DNA of 64,000 nt from NCBI GenBank assembly GCA_032622095.1, contig CP136066.1, positions 114,473,319 to 114,537,318 on the forward strand. The letters run 5' to 3'. The notes under the pieces were generated by a model, which ran no database searches, was not told the origin of the DNA, and was given only the letters and a program-made list of their open reading frames with translations. The translations under genes were made by a program, and so were the position numbers. This document shows, one piece after another, positions 1-29,713 of the stretch (position 1 is its first letter; each line of letters starts with the position of its first letter). The DNA comes from Siphonodentalium dalli (lineage: Eukaryota > Mollusca > Scaphopoda > Gadilida > Siphonodentaliidae).

Positions 1-53
1 GGAATAGCTACTTGGTGTAGAATTCTTATTAGCCATGACATTCATGTACACAC

Positions 54-210
54 CTTAGCCGGATCGCAGATATGTCTAGCACATCTGCTATGTCTTGGGA
101 ACTGGATGAAGATTCCATAGCTTCCAGTGTCGAATTTGTGTCATCGGAACGACTCGGAATTGATTTTGCATGGATACATCTGCTTCTTTGGCGTGTGCAT
201 GAAGAAACCC
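54..210 (-). CDS. Possible internal exon, unidentified (strand ambiguous)
   Basis: On the minus strand this stretch follows an acceptor-like ATTTTAG and ends at an AAG/GTGTGT donor. It reads about 52 codons without a stop in a Ser/Asp-rich frame (core SDDTNSTLEAMESSSSSQDI). The other strand is also open over the same bases, from an ATG at 72 to an ATG/GTGAAC donor-like site near 217, so the strand is not proven. If the minus reading is right it could belong with the exon at 1090-1398, but the phases do not match directly (the minus frame here needs a phase-1 upstream exon, and the donor at 1090 is phase 0), so another exon would be needed between them. No family is recognised. Confidence 0.25.
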
Positions 211-230
211 CTAAAATGGTGAACACATTA

Positions 231-1089
231 TTAAAGGCCCAATTAATTTTCGAGTCTCCGATTATTTGTTTAATAGTGACTTCTTGATATACGGTTTTAA
301 TAACAATCTATGCATAAAATATGATTAAAATACTATAATTCATCACTATTTGAAACATGTGTCTCAAAAGATACCCGCAGAGAAATAGAAATCTCTGGCA
401 CCCAGAATGCAACAGAATTCAAACTTTTTCAATATATAGAGTTATTCCCCCTGCATTGAAAATAATATTGATTTTTACTTAAAACTTGATGACAAAATGC
501 AACTCAACAAAAATAACATGTCCACGGTTTATTACACCGGATAAGTTGATAATACATTGTTTTGGAGCTTCCTCTTTCAAATGGTATACAATATGGCATA
601 TATTTTATATAATGTAATCTGGAGGTTTGAAAATTAAGTGGGCCCTTAATATACGACATTCGGGTTACGACATGCAATTATAACACTCATGATGACAACT
701 TGAAATCTACAGATGGAAATCGGTAATTCTCTTCTATATACACTCTAAGAAAGGTGAATAACCTAATGGATAATGAAGCGTTCACGTGCATATCTCAGAT
801 GAGCTGAATTGGTCAAGAACGCGGCCACTAGCGTGTCCGAGTATGCCCCCGAGGCCTATCGGGACCTCGTGCTCATTTCACGTACAACGCACGTATTGAT
901 TGTTGGAAAATTGGACCTTTGTTTAATATCAACCGATAGAACTAGAAATAAGTTTTAATCTCAATTGTGAGTAATGTAATATTACATTTCCTCCAAAGAT
1001 TTGCCTATTTTGAATCCATGGTGTCCCAAAATACCGAAACGCGGTCAAAGAATATCAACAAGCTCATGTCGTTTGAATGTATTGCTTAC
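231..1089. other. Non-coding stretch, nothing recognised
   Basis: AT-rich sequence without a convincing exon or repeat. A small GC-richer patch at 820-880 with GGCC and CCCGAGG words stands out in composition only. Confidence 0.4.
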
Positions 1090-1398
1090 CAATGCTGCCG
1101 TCTGAAGTTTAGACATAAAGTCATCAAATGTCCATTGTGCATAACCCTCTCGAGATCTAAGAACTTCAAACATTGAGGCCACAAACGCATCTTTGTCCAC
1201 AGTCGGCCGTTGTCTAGATACTTTTTCTTGATCGTCGGAAACATTCTGGTATCCAAAGGGAAGAACACTCTCTTGTCCATCATCACATCCAGTGTCAGAA
1301 TCACCTTAGGATTCCTCCCTACTGTCGCCTATTTCAGGTACCATACGTCCTTCAAGACCTGTAAATGCAATGAACGAAGATTCATTTGCAGTGCTCAT
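1090..1398 (-). pseudogene. Probable first coding exon with an in-frame stop, unidentified protein
   Basis: Read on the minus strand from the ATG at 1398, this is one continuous protein-like frame of 103 codons ending at a clean donor (TTG/GTAAGC, bases 1089-1084). Codon 31 is TAA (1306-1308), but the same frame resumes on both sides with typical coding composition: an acidic Ser/Gln linker (DSDTGCDDGQESV) and then a helical segment (DAFVASMFEVLRSREGYAQW, DDFMSKLQTAA). Either the gene carries a nonsense mutation, or a short intron or late start lies near 1306. An acceptor-like CCTAAG sits exactly there, but without a pyrimidine tract. The protein family is not recognised. Nearest neighbour is the divergent + strand ORF 200 bases away. 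Confidence 0.45.
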
Positions 1399-1598
1399 AC
1401 ATGTATGTATGCATCAAATAGGAATTGTTGTATACCGTCATTGGTCTACAATGATATGACTCAAGTGAATATCCTTTGACATGAACCACTTTAGATTTAC
1501 GTCATATATGGTTTGAATGGGCCATATATGCGAGCAATTATCAGCATTACGTATTCAATACTATGGATGTAATGTGGACATAGCTTATTACAAAAGAC

Positions 1599-1922
1599 AT
1601 GCGACAAGGAAAGAGGCTACAATTAGGAATTTTCAATAAAATGACGACAATTAATGTATACAAAGGACAGGTTGTCTTGGAAATGGATAGACAGACATCG
1701 AAATGGGTTTTGTGTCATTCAGAGCAACACAGAACAGCTCTGCTGATTCAGGCTATGGTCTTACTATCTCGTCCAAATACAGATACGATAGGCGAGAATC
1801 GCATGCGTTTTGATATGTCGATGCCGTCTGGAGAGTTTGGCGGGACCAGCATCCCGTCTCGATTTGCTCAGTCTACCCTTGATGCTGAGCAAAGGGAACG
1901 TACTCTAGCGGAGTTTTTTTAA
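1599..1922 (+). CDS. 107-codon ORF, unidentified; possibly a terminal exon
   Basis: The frame has believable amino-acid composition throughout, unlike other ORFs of this size here: VYKGQVVLEMDRQTSKWVLC, then SEQHRTALLIQAM, and a polar C-terminus ending TLDAEQRERTLAEFF before TAA. Neither the minus strand nor the other + frames are open across it. An acceptor-like CAATTAG at about 1628 and a second ATG at 1641 make it possible that this is a last exon and not a single-exon gene. The poly(A) signal AATAAA at 2116-2121 fits a transcript end. It diverges from the minus-strand exon at 1090-1398, so the 200 bases between could hold a shared promoter. No family assignment. Confidence 0.35.
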   Translation: MRQGKRLQLGIFNKMTTINVYKGQVVLEMDRQTSKWVLCHSEQHRTALLIQAMVLLSRPNTDTIGENRMRFDMSMPSGEFGGTSIPSRFAQSTLDAEQRERTLAEFF

Positions 1923-2115
1923 TGTAAAATATGGAATATAGTGGACCATAGTGTGTATGTGTAGGATCTAGTGAAACGGACATCTTGTGTCGATTAGGGG
2001 AAAAACAACATATTTCTTACGTAGCCGAAATATTATGTATTTAGGGATAGTCTGATCGTGCTGCTAAACCATATATAGGGCGTATCTATAGGCCTTTGTG
2101 CAATATACAGGCCAA

Positions 2116-2121
2116 AATAAA
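2116..2121 (+). terminator. Poly(A) signal candidate AATAAA
   Basis: Canonical hexamer 194 bases after the stop of the ORF ending at 1922. Such hexamers are common in AT-rich DNA, so support comes only from position. Confidence 0.25.
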
Positions 2122-3794
2122 GGACAATATTTTCAAATATCTATAGGACCTATATATATGATATCGTACTGTACCAATTCTTCACATTTTATCTAGATTC
2201 TAGATTTTGTGATAACTATGGACATATCCAATTACATATGCCTAATATAGCATGCAGTGCATATTTGTCCCTTAATAATGCACTATTTAAATACTATGAA
2301 TTTATGATACGCATAGGTCTACATCATGTATGTACAGTATATGCCTTATTGGGGGGGATCGATATAGACGACTGTCATGGCGGCCATTTTGGTTCGACGG
2401 GAGGCGAGAAAAAGGAAACATTTAAATTGAGCAGTTTGTGTTTATAAAATATTGTTATAATTGGATGACCATTCGATTTGCAAAGAATTGCAGATTAAAA
2501 TCTTTGGAAATTCAAGACGACTTCCACACTTCATGACCATTGATTAATTGTTTGGGATTATGCCTACCTAATAATTAACTGTCGTAGCCTATATATTTAG
2601 GCCTATACAACTTCTGATATAGGCTAGTGTAACTTAGTGTAGGCCTGCATAAATCTCGATCTAAACTTGAATATTATACTATAGACATATATAGGCATAT
2701 CCTATGTGTTTCCAACATGTTACCGGTACTATAAGGTGGAAAGTGAAGGCATATATGTGTTCTAATCACATATCCATAATCGCTCTTTTATAATTTATGA
2801 AATAACACGTAACGGTTACCTATACGATATATATCATCGATTGTCCCATCCACCACCCAAAACACTCCTTTAAGCGATCAAAACTATTGTATAGGTCTAA
2901 CTAATTGTGGTGTCACACAAAAATAGTCATCATGCATTGCACTCAAAACTTATCATGTGCGTTATTTCGGAATGGCAATGAGACGGTTGCGCATCTCTTC
3001 ACTTGTTCGCGATACAATGAACAACATATCGCCACATCGGGTATTTTGGGACCAGCATGATTGCGGAATCCAGAAATCAAAATGATCTGTGCATCTACTC
3101 CACTTGTCAAACATTGTCTACACAGATACTTGTGCTTATTAATCAGTGTGCGCTCTTTATTGGTTAGTTAATGAAATAGAGTTATCTATCCATAATCATA
3201 TGTCGCCACAGCGAAATGGGACGAGGGTAGTATATACGGTATATCGTCACATTAGGTTTTCATTTTCTCAAGTACATATAGGGTATATGTATTTTAAGCG
3301 CGAAGTTCCAATAATATAGACAGTAGTGCTATTGATATAAACGTGTTTGTACTAGACCTAAAACTGATTTGTATGCACTCGTTTTATGTGTAGACAGCTC
3401 GGGTGGAGTAGATTTTCATGAACGTAAATCGGGGTGTTCAAATTTGTCATGGTTTTCCTTTGCTATGCGATAGTATATATCTCTCTCAAGATATTGTTAT
3501 TAAATATATTGTGTTGTTATATTGTCTGGTTTCCCTGGAAGAGCCCATTAATGTGGTTTATTAAAAACAAAGACAAGTAGTCACTTTAATATATTATTAT
3601 TGTTTTGATTGACGCATGTCTACACATGTCTAGACAAGTTCCCAGTCATATGGTGACAATAACGAAAATCACCGTGTATATTGATTTGCGACAGGGAACT
3701 GGCTATGCAAGTCACAGCTTGTAAATGGTCATGGAAGTAAGGTTTTCGTACTCAAATTTAATTTCGTACCTGGAATAATCTCATTCAGTATTTG
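2122..3794. other. Intergenic AT-rich sequence
   Basis: No ORF with coding character. Contains scattered TAGGCCTATA and ATATAGG words (2580-2700) that recur at 54300-55330, and no recognisable element boundaries. Confidence 0.4.
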
Positions 3795-3802
3795 TATAAA
3801 TA
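3795..3802 (+). promoter_or_regulatory. TATA-box candidate (TATAAATA)
   Basis: A perfect TATAAATA word lies about 240 bases before the preferred start codon of the zinc-cluster/chromodomain gene. Transcription would begin near 3825-3830 and give a 5' UTR of about 200 bases. Two further in-frame ATGs (from about 3909) would then lie upstream, so the start choice is not fixed by this element. AT-rich surroundings make chance occurrence possible. Confidence 0.3.
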
Positions 3803-4033
3803 ACTGTTGATAAACTCTTGTCTTTGACATGTAAAACGAGTATAACATATTACTGGGTTACACATATTATATTCACATGCAATTCCTTAAGCCAGAATAA
3901 AACAAATATGGTGATATGTATTAAACAAAGGAATGACATGAATTGGGTACATTGGCAAAAACAATCATTCAATGTAGGCCTAGTGACAGTAGTGTACGTG
4001 GCCCATGTAGTTTTTACAACATCCGTTTCAAGC

Positions 4034-22192
<18,159 letters not shown>

Positions 22193-23056
22193 CACGTTCA
22201 CTGCCGGTACCTATATAGGGATCCCGTCACCACTGCCAATTTTGTTTTATGTACTGTATGGGTCGAGTTCGTTGTATTATGGGCCCGAAAACACAATAAT
22301 ATAGATTATTTTTACTTGTATCACTATAAATCATGACAAAATAAACATACGAGTTATCTCGTATGTGGCAACAGGGGTGGGAATATGGGATGGTTCAATC
22401 CCATATGTATTATTATTACATTGATCTAGGAATGGGATGCCTTAATTTATGTGTGGATGGGTCTGAATTGCAAACAAACGTAGTCAAAATATTGAAATAT
22501 CAATGAACAGCCATCCTGATTGTATTGCACTCTTGTACAACATATGCCAATACCTCACTACGAGATATCTCGTAGACGGCACACTGGAATAAAATGTGAA
22601 CTGTTTTATCAGGGTGCCGTGCTACGAGATATCTCGTACCATATATCTGGACACTTTTGTGTGTGTGAAAACTGCCATATTTTCGATAAAGTGGGCTGTA
22701 TTCGACATAAGTATTACCAGAAGTGCACATACTATCAATATTATCAACATTTTTGTAAAAAATAATATAGAAATGTAATAATATATATGCTCACTTGGTT
22801 TGTTATGAGACCCTACGACACCCCCTGTTTTCAAGGGTCACGGAAATCATTTGATACCCAAATTACAGCAAGCCACTCGATATAAATGTAGAGTTATGTC
22901 ATATGTGCCAATATAAACCATTATTATGCGATGGTAACAGTTATGTGCAATGATGGAGATGAATCTGAACACCTCAATTATGGTACGAGTTATCTCGTAG
23001 TGGCAACAGTGGTGGGAATAGAAATACGAGATATCTCGTACCCGGCAGTGAACGTG
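22193..23056. mobile_element. TTAA-flanked MITE A, abutting the stop codon
   Basis: TTAA at 22189-22192 and 23057-23060; termini CACGTTCACTGCCGG and CCGGCAGTGAACGTG. Interior carries five or six TACGAG(A/T)TATCTCGTA palindromes. It forms the start of the gene's 3' UTR and supplies an AATAAA (22340-22345). Confidence 0.8.
22340..22345 (+). terminator. Poly(A) signal candidate AATAAA inside MITE A
   Basis: First AATAAA after the chromodomain stop codon, 148 bases downstream. If used, the transposon provides the gene's transcript end. Confidence 0.3.
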
Positions 23057-23060
23057 TTAA

Positions 23061-23457
23061 AGGGGCATTCTATCTTCGACACAAAAAAACTTTTTTCTAC
23101 AATCAATTCAGTGACAAAAACCAACAATGTGTGTATATACGACGGGTCAGAGTCTTCCATAATTACCCAAATATGATCGGTTAATGTTTTGTTTATAAAT
23201 TCCAAATAAGTACACATAGGACTTATTTGAAAGTTTGTTTACTTTCAACTGTTAACAGTTTGAAAGTGGAAAAGGTAAACAAACTTTCAAATAAGTCCTA
23301 TATGTACTTATTTGGAATTTATAAACAAAACATTAACCGATCATATTTGGGCAATTATGGAAGACTCTAACCCGTCGTATATACCAAAATTATTGTTTTT
23401 TGCCACTGAATTGATTGTAGAAAAAAAGTTTTTTTGTGTCGAAGATAGAATGCCCCT
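23061..23457. mobile_element. TTAA-flanked palindromic MITE B (AGGGGCATTC family), full copy
   Basis: Shares the TTAA at 23057-23060 with MITE A and has TTAA at 23458-23461 on the right. Nearly the whole length is an inverted repeat, with the centre at TTTCAACTGTTAACAGTTTGA. Best preserved member of the family. Confidence 0.85.
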
Positions 23458-23461
23458 TTAA

Positions 23462-24472
23462 AGATAGACAACCTGTTCGTGGAGGGGGGTGAACAAAAAT
23501 AAAAAATATTTGTGGAAATAGAGGATCTCCCACGAGTTGTGTTTGTATATCATATTTTATTAAATGAGTTTGATTAATTTGATTCACAACGAGTCGCAGA
23601 CGAGTTGTGAATCAAATTAATCAAACGAATTTCATAAAATATGATATACAAACACAACGAGTCGAAGATCCTGTATATCACATGAATAAATCATGTGTTT
23701 TATCAACTTTTAGAACTTTAAACAATTTAAATTATTCTTAAGAAAACGCTAAATGAACACAATTTATCGGTCTGACTGACGCATCACGCATTGAAACCTT
23801 CCGCCGTTGATCGCCTAACCAAAAACGTAGTCCCTTTCCGCGCTAACGGGAAAACGACAAAATTGGGCGTGAACGTTAAACAGTTGACAGCGCATATTTT
23901 CCTCGAGTGCGCCCACTATTATCGTTGTTTACTTTGTCGTAGATAATTAGTATCGATCGATAAATTATCGCGTCACGATTAGATGATTGCCGACATAATT
24001 GATTTGAATGCAATATGAGTAAACCTGCGCATGAATGTAATGTAATTCGCCGTTGATCGAATAATACACTAGTTGCGCATATCGATAAATATGACATGGA
24101 TTTTTTAATAATATTTCGGGGGGGGGGGGGTTCATGTGATATACCCAGATTATTATCTAGACGGATGCAGGGTGCTAAATTATTAGATTTGAGTCGAGAA
24201 ACCCACATGGGATATGCTTCCATCGAGAAAAAAAACAAAAATTATATAAAAAATTTGCACAAATAATTTATTGCTGGCAGCAATAAATTATTTTTGAGTA
24301 AATTTCTAAACAATTTAGATTTTTTTTTTTCGCGATGGAAGCCTATCCCATGTGGGTTTCTCGACTCAAATCTAATAATTTAGCACCCTACATCCGTCTA
24401 AATAATAATCTGGCTTTCCACAAATATTTTTTATTTTTGTTCACCCCCCCTCCACGAACAGGTTGTCTATCT
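23462..24472. mobile_element. TTAA-flanked inverted-repeat element C
   Basis: Shares TTAA 23458-23461 with B and ends at TTAA 24473-24476. Termini AGATAGACAACCTGTTCGTG and its complement at 24453-24472, with about 60 bases of inverted repeat. Inside are two further palindromes: 23537-23657 (arms of about 54 bases) and about 24145-24410 (GTCGAGAAACCCACATGGGA arms around GCTGGCAGC). No ORF. Confidence 0.8.
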
Positions 24473-24528
24473 TTAAACTCCTCCCGTGCCTATTAATTTT
24501 TGTTTTTTATTTCTCCAGAATACCAATA

Positions 24529-24890
24529 AACAAGGACATACATGAAAGCTTACAATAAACAAATGATGTTTTTTCTGTTGAGAACAGTTGAGAATACATA
24601 TTTTATACCTATGACAGTATCATTCCACCAAGATATTGAGTTTATAGACTTATAAAGTTGAAATTCTGCTCGGAAATCGCGGACATTTAACGAAAATGGA
24701 ATTGCTGAATTGGTATAGTGTGGCTAATGATAGAATATGTATACATTGTGGAACAGAACATGACCTGGAATCATTGGATGAAAGATCTTACCCAATATGC
24801 ACAGCTTGCAGAGGGAAAGGACTCCTGTTGAAAAGAAGATAACTAGATTTTGCCGAAATAGATTGGAATAAAACATGAGTTTTGTGAAAG
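24529..24890 (+). CDS. Possible exon with 48-codon zinc-ribbon-like ORF (24696-24842)
   Basis: A strong acceptor (TTTATTTCTCCAG, ending 24528) precedes an ORF from ATG 24696 (AAAATGG context) to TAA 24840-24842. The ORF has paired cysteines RICIHCGTEHDLESLDERSY and PICTACRGKGLLLKRR, that is C-x2-C-x17-C-x2-C, a plausible zinc ribbon with a basic tail. AATAAA at 24867-24872 fits a transcript end. It could be a small zinc protein, the last exon of an unseen gene, or an alternative 3' end of the chromodomain transcript; the frames do not allow it to be a simple in-frame extension. Confidence 0.45.
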
Positions 24891-26174
24891 TAGTTATATC
24901 TTACGCTTTTTTACCTTATCAATCACAAAACAAAAAACAAATGTCCCTCCCGCCCCTCCCCTGAAAAAAAAAACCTATGATAAACTAGTAATCCTTTTTG
25001 AGGGGCCTAAACCAAAATAACCCACCAGCTCAAATAGAATTATGTTAAATTCCGGTGTTTTGTAAAATATGTACATTGCAAAATAAGTCAATAAGTGTAT
25101 ACATCATATATATGATATGGCGCTTAGAACTTAGTTTATATAAAGAGCGTTTTCAGATTGGAAATGTTTGGGTTAAATTTGTTCAGATATCTGTATCTAG
25201 TTGCCGACTAAGCGACCAACTACTGCAGGAATTTATCAACTAATGTTTCTAAGTTTTTTGCCGAACCCATGACTTCTTCGTCATAGTAGGGATATTTAAC
25301 GTGCTACACATTGTTGTGCACTATTAATTCAGAGCTAAATTCTTTCACATTCTTTCCACACAGAAGTCCCAAATATTTTTATTTGTTTTCTGACTTATTA
25401 AATTCCGGATCCGAGTTCATGATCTGTTTACACAGTCAGTGCATTCATCACTAAAATGTTGACTTATTTTGCGGACATACTTATTTTGCAGAACAACGTA
25501 AAATAATGTTTATAAATAGCATCATGCAGCCAAAGATTCGACACTAACTTTATTATAGTAAACTTGTATTATTTCGTGTTTTTATCATGTTTAGACCAAA
25601 GAATGGTCATGTCTGTATGCGTGTTCAGGGTGTTCTCATGTAAAACAATACACAATCCATAGCAAAGTATAATTGGAAAATTTGACACTCACAAAGTAGT
25701 TATGGGGCTTTAAATAGACACATCATGTAAATTCATTTTCATATTAGAATATAGTCATCATACATGCATAATCATTAGAATTTAATCATACATGTTAGGT
25801 TGATCAACATAAACCATTTATTCTATTAATTTCAAGGCCCATAAATACTTCCAGAACTGCCAGAGTGGCAATTTTTCAAATTAAAATTGACTATTTATTG
25901 TGTATATTGGAAGCATCCGACTGAGGGCAGACAGCCTCCAAAAAAGGGGCATTTTTTCGAGAAAAATGGGCATTTCCCACAATTTGGCCACAAATAACCT
26001 ACTAGTACATACATGAGGGAGAACCAATGGTATTTTAATGGTATTAATTATTTGTTGTTTTTTATGCTCGTTTTGTGATCAAATTGATACAAAATTGATA
26101 TTCATTGTGATTTTTTTGTGGTATTTCGGCCAAAAAGTCAGATTTAATTTAAATACATGTAGACCTAACTGTTA
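24873..26174. other. Intergenic AT-rich sequence
   Basis: No coding signal or element boundary recognised; a short CT/CCC patch is at 24945-24965. Confidence 0.4.
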
Positions 26175-26909
26175 TCTATTATATATTTTGAAAGATCTGT
26201 GTGTGTGTTTGTTTGTGTGTGTGTGTGTTTGAAATCGATGGACTCGAAAACGACTAAGCCAATTTCGATGAAATTTGGTATTTTAGGGTATTTTCGGCCG
26301 GAGACGAACATAGGCATATTTATTTGTCCGTGCGAGGTCAACTTTTCACGTGCGGAGGTCAAATCTATTTTTACGCCGTTTTGCGCTAATATATTTCAGT
26401 TCGGTGCTCACAAATCGATTCGATATAGCGCGAATAATAAATTGCCAGTCATATAATTTACACGGTTAGAATCTGTGTGGCTTCATCTTTCCAACGATAT
26501 ATAATATGTATGTATCCGTTTTAGTTATCTGCCTCAATTATTAGGGACAAGTGGTATGATCTTTTATCAGGATAAAATCAATGCGTAACTTCTATGACGT
26601 CGTCAGAGGTCACAAAGTTAGATTACGTTAACTCTCACCCTGCCGATGCATTTGACTGTGTCGCGTTAACTCATCACCGGCCGAGGTATCCGCAAATGAC
26701 ATTGGGCTATATATCTCGGAAACGGGTGTAGCTATCGACTTGAAATTTGGTATGTGAATGTATCTTGCCCCGGTACGAATTTTATTGGGTCGCCGAGCAC
26801 GTGCGACACCAGCTTCGCGCATGCGCAGACCAGATCTAGGAAACGGGTGGAGCAATCGACTTGAAATTTGGTTTTTGAATAGCCCGGACGAAGTCGGGTC
26901 ACCTTCTAG
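26175..26909 (+). mobile_element. Helitron array 1, copy 1 (735 bases)
   Basis: A|TCTATTATATATTTTGAAAG start; 3' hairpin CCCGGACGAAGTCGGG then CTAG at 26906-26909. Carries a TG microsatellite near the 5' end, a CGGCCGGAGACGAACA block, and two copies of the CGGAAACGGGTGTAGCTATC block near the 3' end. Short ORFs inside are not conserved proteins. Confidence 0.85.
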
Positions 26910-27655
26910 TCTATTATATATTTTGAAAGATCTGTGTGTGTGTGTGTGTGTTTGTTTGTGTGTGTGTGTGTTTGAAATCGATGGACTCCAAAACGACTAA
27001 GCCAATTTCAATGAAATTTGGTATTTGGATGTGTTTTCGGCCGGAGACGAACATAGGCATATTTATTTGTCCGTGCGAGGTCAACTTTTCACGTGCGGAG
27101 GTCAAATCTGTTTTTACGCCGTTTTTGCGCTAATATATTTCAGTTCGGTGCTCACAAATCGATTCGATATAGCGCGAATAATAAATTGCCAGTCATATAA
27201 TTTGCACGGTTAGAATCTGTGTGGCTTCATCTTTCCAACGATATATAATATGTATGTATCCGTTTTAGTTATCTGCCTCAATTATTAGGTATAAGTGGTA
27301 CGATGCTTTTATCGGGATAAAATCAATGCGTAATTTCTATGACGTCGTCAGAGATCATAAAGTTAGATTACGTTAACTCTCACCCTGCCGATGCATTTGA
27401 CTGTGTCGCGTTAACTCATCACCGGCCGAGGTATCCGCAAATGACATTGGGCTATATATCTCGGAAACGGGTGTAGCTATCGACTTGAAATTTGGTATGT
27501 GAATGTATCTTGCCCCGGATACGAATTTTATCGGGTCGCCGAGCACGTGCGACACCAGCTTCGCGCATGCGCAGACCAGATCTAGGAAACGGGTGGAGCA
27601 ATCGACTTGAAATTTGGTTTTTGAATAGCCCGGACGAAGTCGGGTCACCTTCTAG
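26910..27655 (+). mobile_element. Helitron array 1, copy 2 (746 bases)
   Basis: Begins immediately after the CTAG of copy 1 and is almost identical to it along its length, ending CTAG at 27652-27655. The near identity shows recent tandem amplification. Confidence 0.85.
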
Positions 27656-28070
27656 TCTATTATATATTTTGAAAGATCTGTGTGTGTGTTTGAAATCGAT
27701 GGACTCCAAAACGACTAAGCCAATTTCGATGAAATTTGGTATTTGGATGTGTTTTCGGCCGGAGACGAACAGGCATATTTATTTGTCCGTGCGAGGTCAA
27801 CTTTTCACGTGCGGAGGTCAAATCTATTTTTACGCCGTTTTTGCGCTAATATATTTCAGTTCGGTGCTCACAAATCGATTCGATATAGCGCGAATAATAA
27901 ATTGCCAGTCATATAATTTGCACGGTTAGAATCTGTGTGGCTTCATCTTTCCAACGATATATAATATGTATGTATCCGTTTTAGTTATCTGCCTCAATTA
28001 TTAGGTACAAGTGGTACGGGGATCTTTTATCAGGATAAAATCACTGCGTAACTTCTATGACGTCGTCAGA
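27656..28070 (+). mobile_element. Helitron array 1, copy 3, 3'-truncated
   Basis: Starts at the CTAG junction with the same 5' sequence and follows copies 1-2 until GACGTCGTCAGA near 28070, after which the sequence is unrelated. No terminal hairpin. Confidence 0.75.
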
Positions 28071-28581
28071 CACCCGATCCGCATAGACTTATCAGAAATA
28101 AATACGTAATGACGGAAATTCTTTACCATCTATAGATACGTAAGTGTGGACCGTATACGCCCATCGAGCCCACTATTACCATTTATATCTCTTAATGCTG
28201 TCTGATGACGGGCCCATCATTATGACATATAGAACACTAATTGTAACCTTATCCAGAGTCCATTATGTTTATCTATAAAACTGTAATAAAACCCAACGGA
28301 TAGTTTTGTGTGTATATCGTTTATGGTCATTGCCTTGTGTGTGTAGGGGTGGGCAATATCGGCATCTCTATGCATTGAAGTGTGCATATCTATACTAGTT
28401 AAATAGTGGGTATGAGGTATAAACGAATCGATGCATGGATGTTTTTAAATGAATGGTTGAAAAGGACCCGTTTTGAGTACACGTCTTAAACTGATATACA
28501 GTACCAATATCGACATCAAATTAAAAAAAAATGTTGCGTATTTCCATGAAATCTTACGCGTGTATGATGTATGCTTCCCAA
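28071..28581. other. Spacer between Helitron arrays
   Basis: No feature recognised apart from CACCCGATC and TATACGCCCAT words; no coding signal. Confidence 0.4.
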
Positions 28582-29113
28582 TCTCATATATATTTTGAAG
28601 ACCTCTGTCTGTCTGTATGTTTGTATGTATGTTTGTCATTTATACAAATCTACGATTCTCGACCGATCGGGACGAAACTTGGTAGGTGTGTGTAGTTTGA
28701 CCAGGCGGTGGACGTTGTCGTATTGACGAGCCCGCGCGGCGCCCGCTTCGCGCATGCACAGACGAGATCTCGGAAACGGGTAGAGCTATCGACTTGAAAT
28801 TTGCTATGTGAATGTATCTTGCCCCGGATACAAATTTTATCGGATCGGCGAGCCCGTGCGACGCCAGCTTCGCGCATGCGCAGACCGGATCTCGGAAACG
28901 GGTAGAGCTATCGACTTGAAATTTGGTATGTGAATGTATCTTGCCCCGGATACGACTTTTATCGGGTCGCCGAGCCCGTGCGATGCCAGCTTCGCGCATG
29001 CGCAGACCAGATCTTGGAAACGGGTAGAGCTATCGACTTGAAATCGTCGGGCTGGGTGGAGCTATCGAAATTTGGTTTTTGAATAGCCCGGACAACGTCG
29101 GGCTCATCGGCTA
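28582..29113 (+). mobile_element. Helitron array 2, copy 1
   Basis: A|TCTCATATATATTTTGAAGA start, same subfamily as the inverted element at 4581-4875. Internal tandem blocks of about 122 bases (CGGAAACGGGTAGAGCTATC...GCGCATGCGCAGACC). 3' hairpin GCCCGGACAACGTCGGGC is followed by CTA directly joined to the next element's TC, so the final G is missing. Confidence 0.8.
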
Positions 29114-29713
29114 TCTCCTATATATTTTGAAGACCTCTGTATGTCTGTCTGTATGTCTGTCTGTATGTATATCATTTATACAAATCTACGATTCTCGACC
29201 GATCGGGACGAAACTTGGTACGTGTGTGTAGTTTGACCAGGCGGTCGTCGTTGCCGTATTGGCGAGCCCGTGCGGCGCCCGCTTCGCGCATGCGCAGACG
29301 AGATCTCGGAAACGGGTGGAGCTATCGACTTGAAATTTTCTATTGGAATGTATCTTGCCCCGGATACGAATTTTATCGGGTCGCCGAGCCCGTGCGACGC
29401 CAGCTTCGCACATGCGCAGACGAGATCTCGGAAACGGGTAGAGCTATCGACTTGAAATTTGGTATGTGAATGTATATTGCCCCGGATACGAATTTTATCG
29501 GGTCGCCGAGCCCGTGCGACGCCAGCTTCGCGCATGCGCAGACCAGATCTCGGAAACGGGTAGAGCTATCGACTTGAAATTTGGTTTTTGAATAGCCCGG
29601 ACCATCGACGTATATTGTATAGATCGATGCCCGGACAACGTCGGGCTGGGTAGAGCTATCGACTTTAAATTTGGTTTTTGAATAGCCCGGACAACGTCGG
29701 GCTCATCGGCTAG
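29114..29713 (+). mobile_element. Helitron array 2, copy 2
   Basis: Starts TCTCCTATATATTTTGAAGA, ends hairpin plus CTAG at 29710-29713. Contains three of the 122-base blocks and a duplicated 3' hairpin segment (29600-29645 and 29680-29705). Confidence 0.8.

Noticed and set aside
3818-4033. N-terminal extension from the ATG at 3818
   Set aside because: The added 72 residues are hydrophobic and low in coding character, and the ATG lies only 16 bases after the TATA-like word, before the expected transcription start.
27492-29535. ORFs of 119-145 codons in the Helitron arrays
   Set aside because: They follow the repeat blocks, occur on both strands, shift among copies and show no Rep or helicase motifs.
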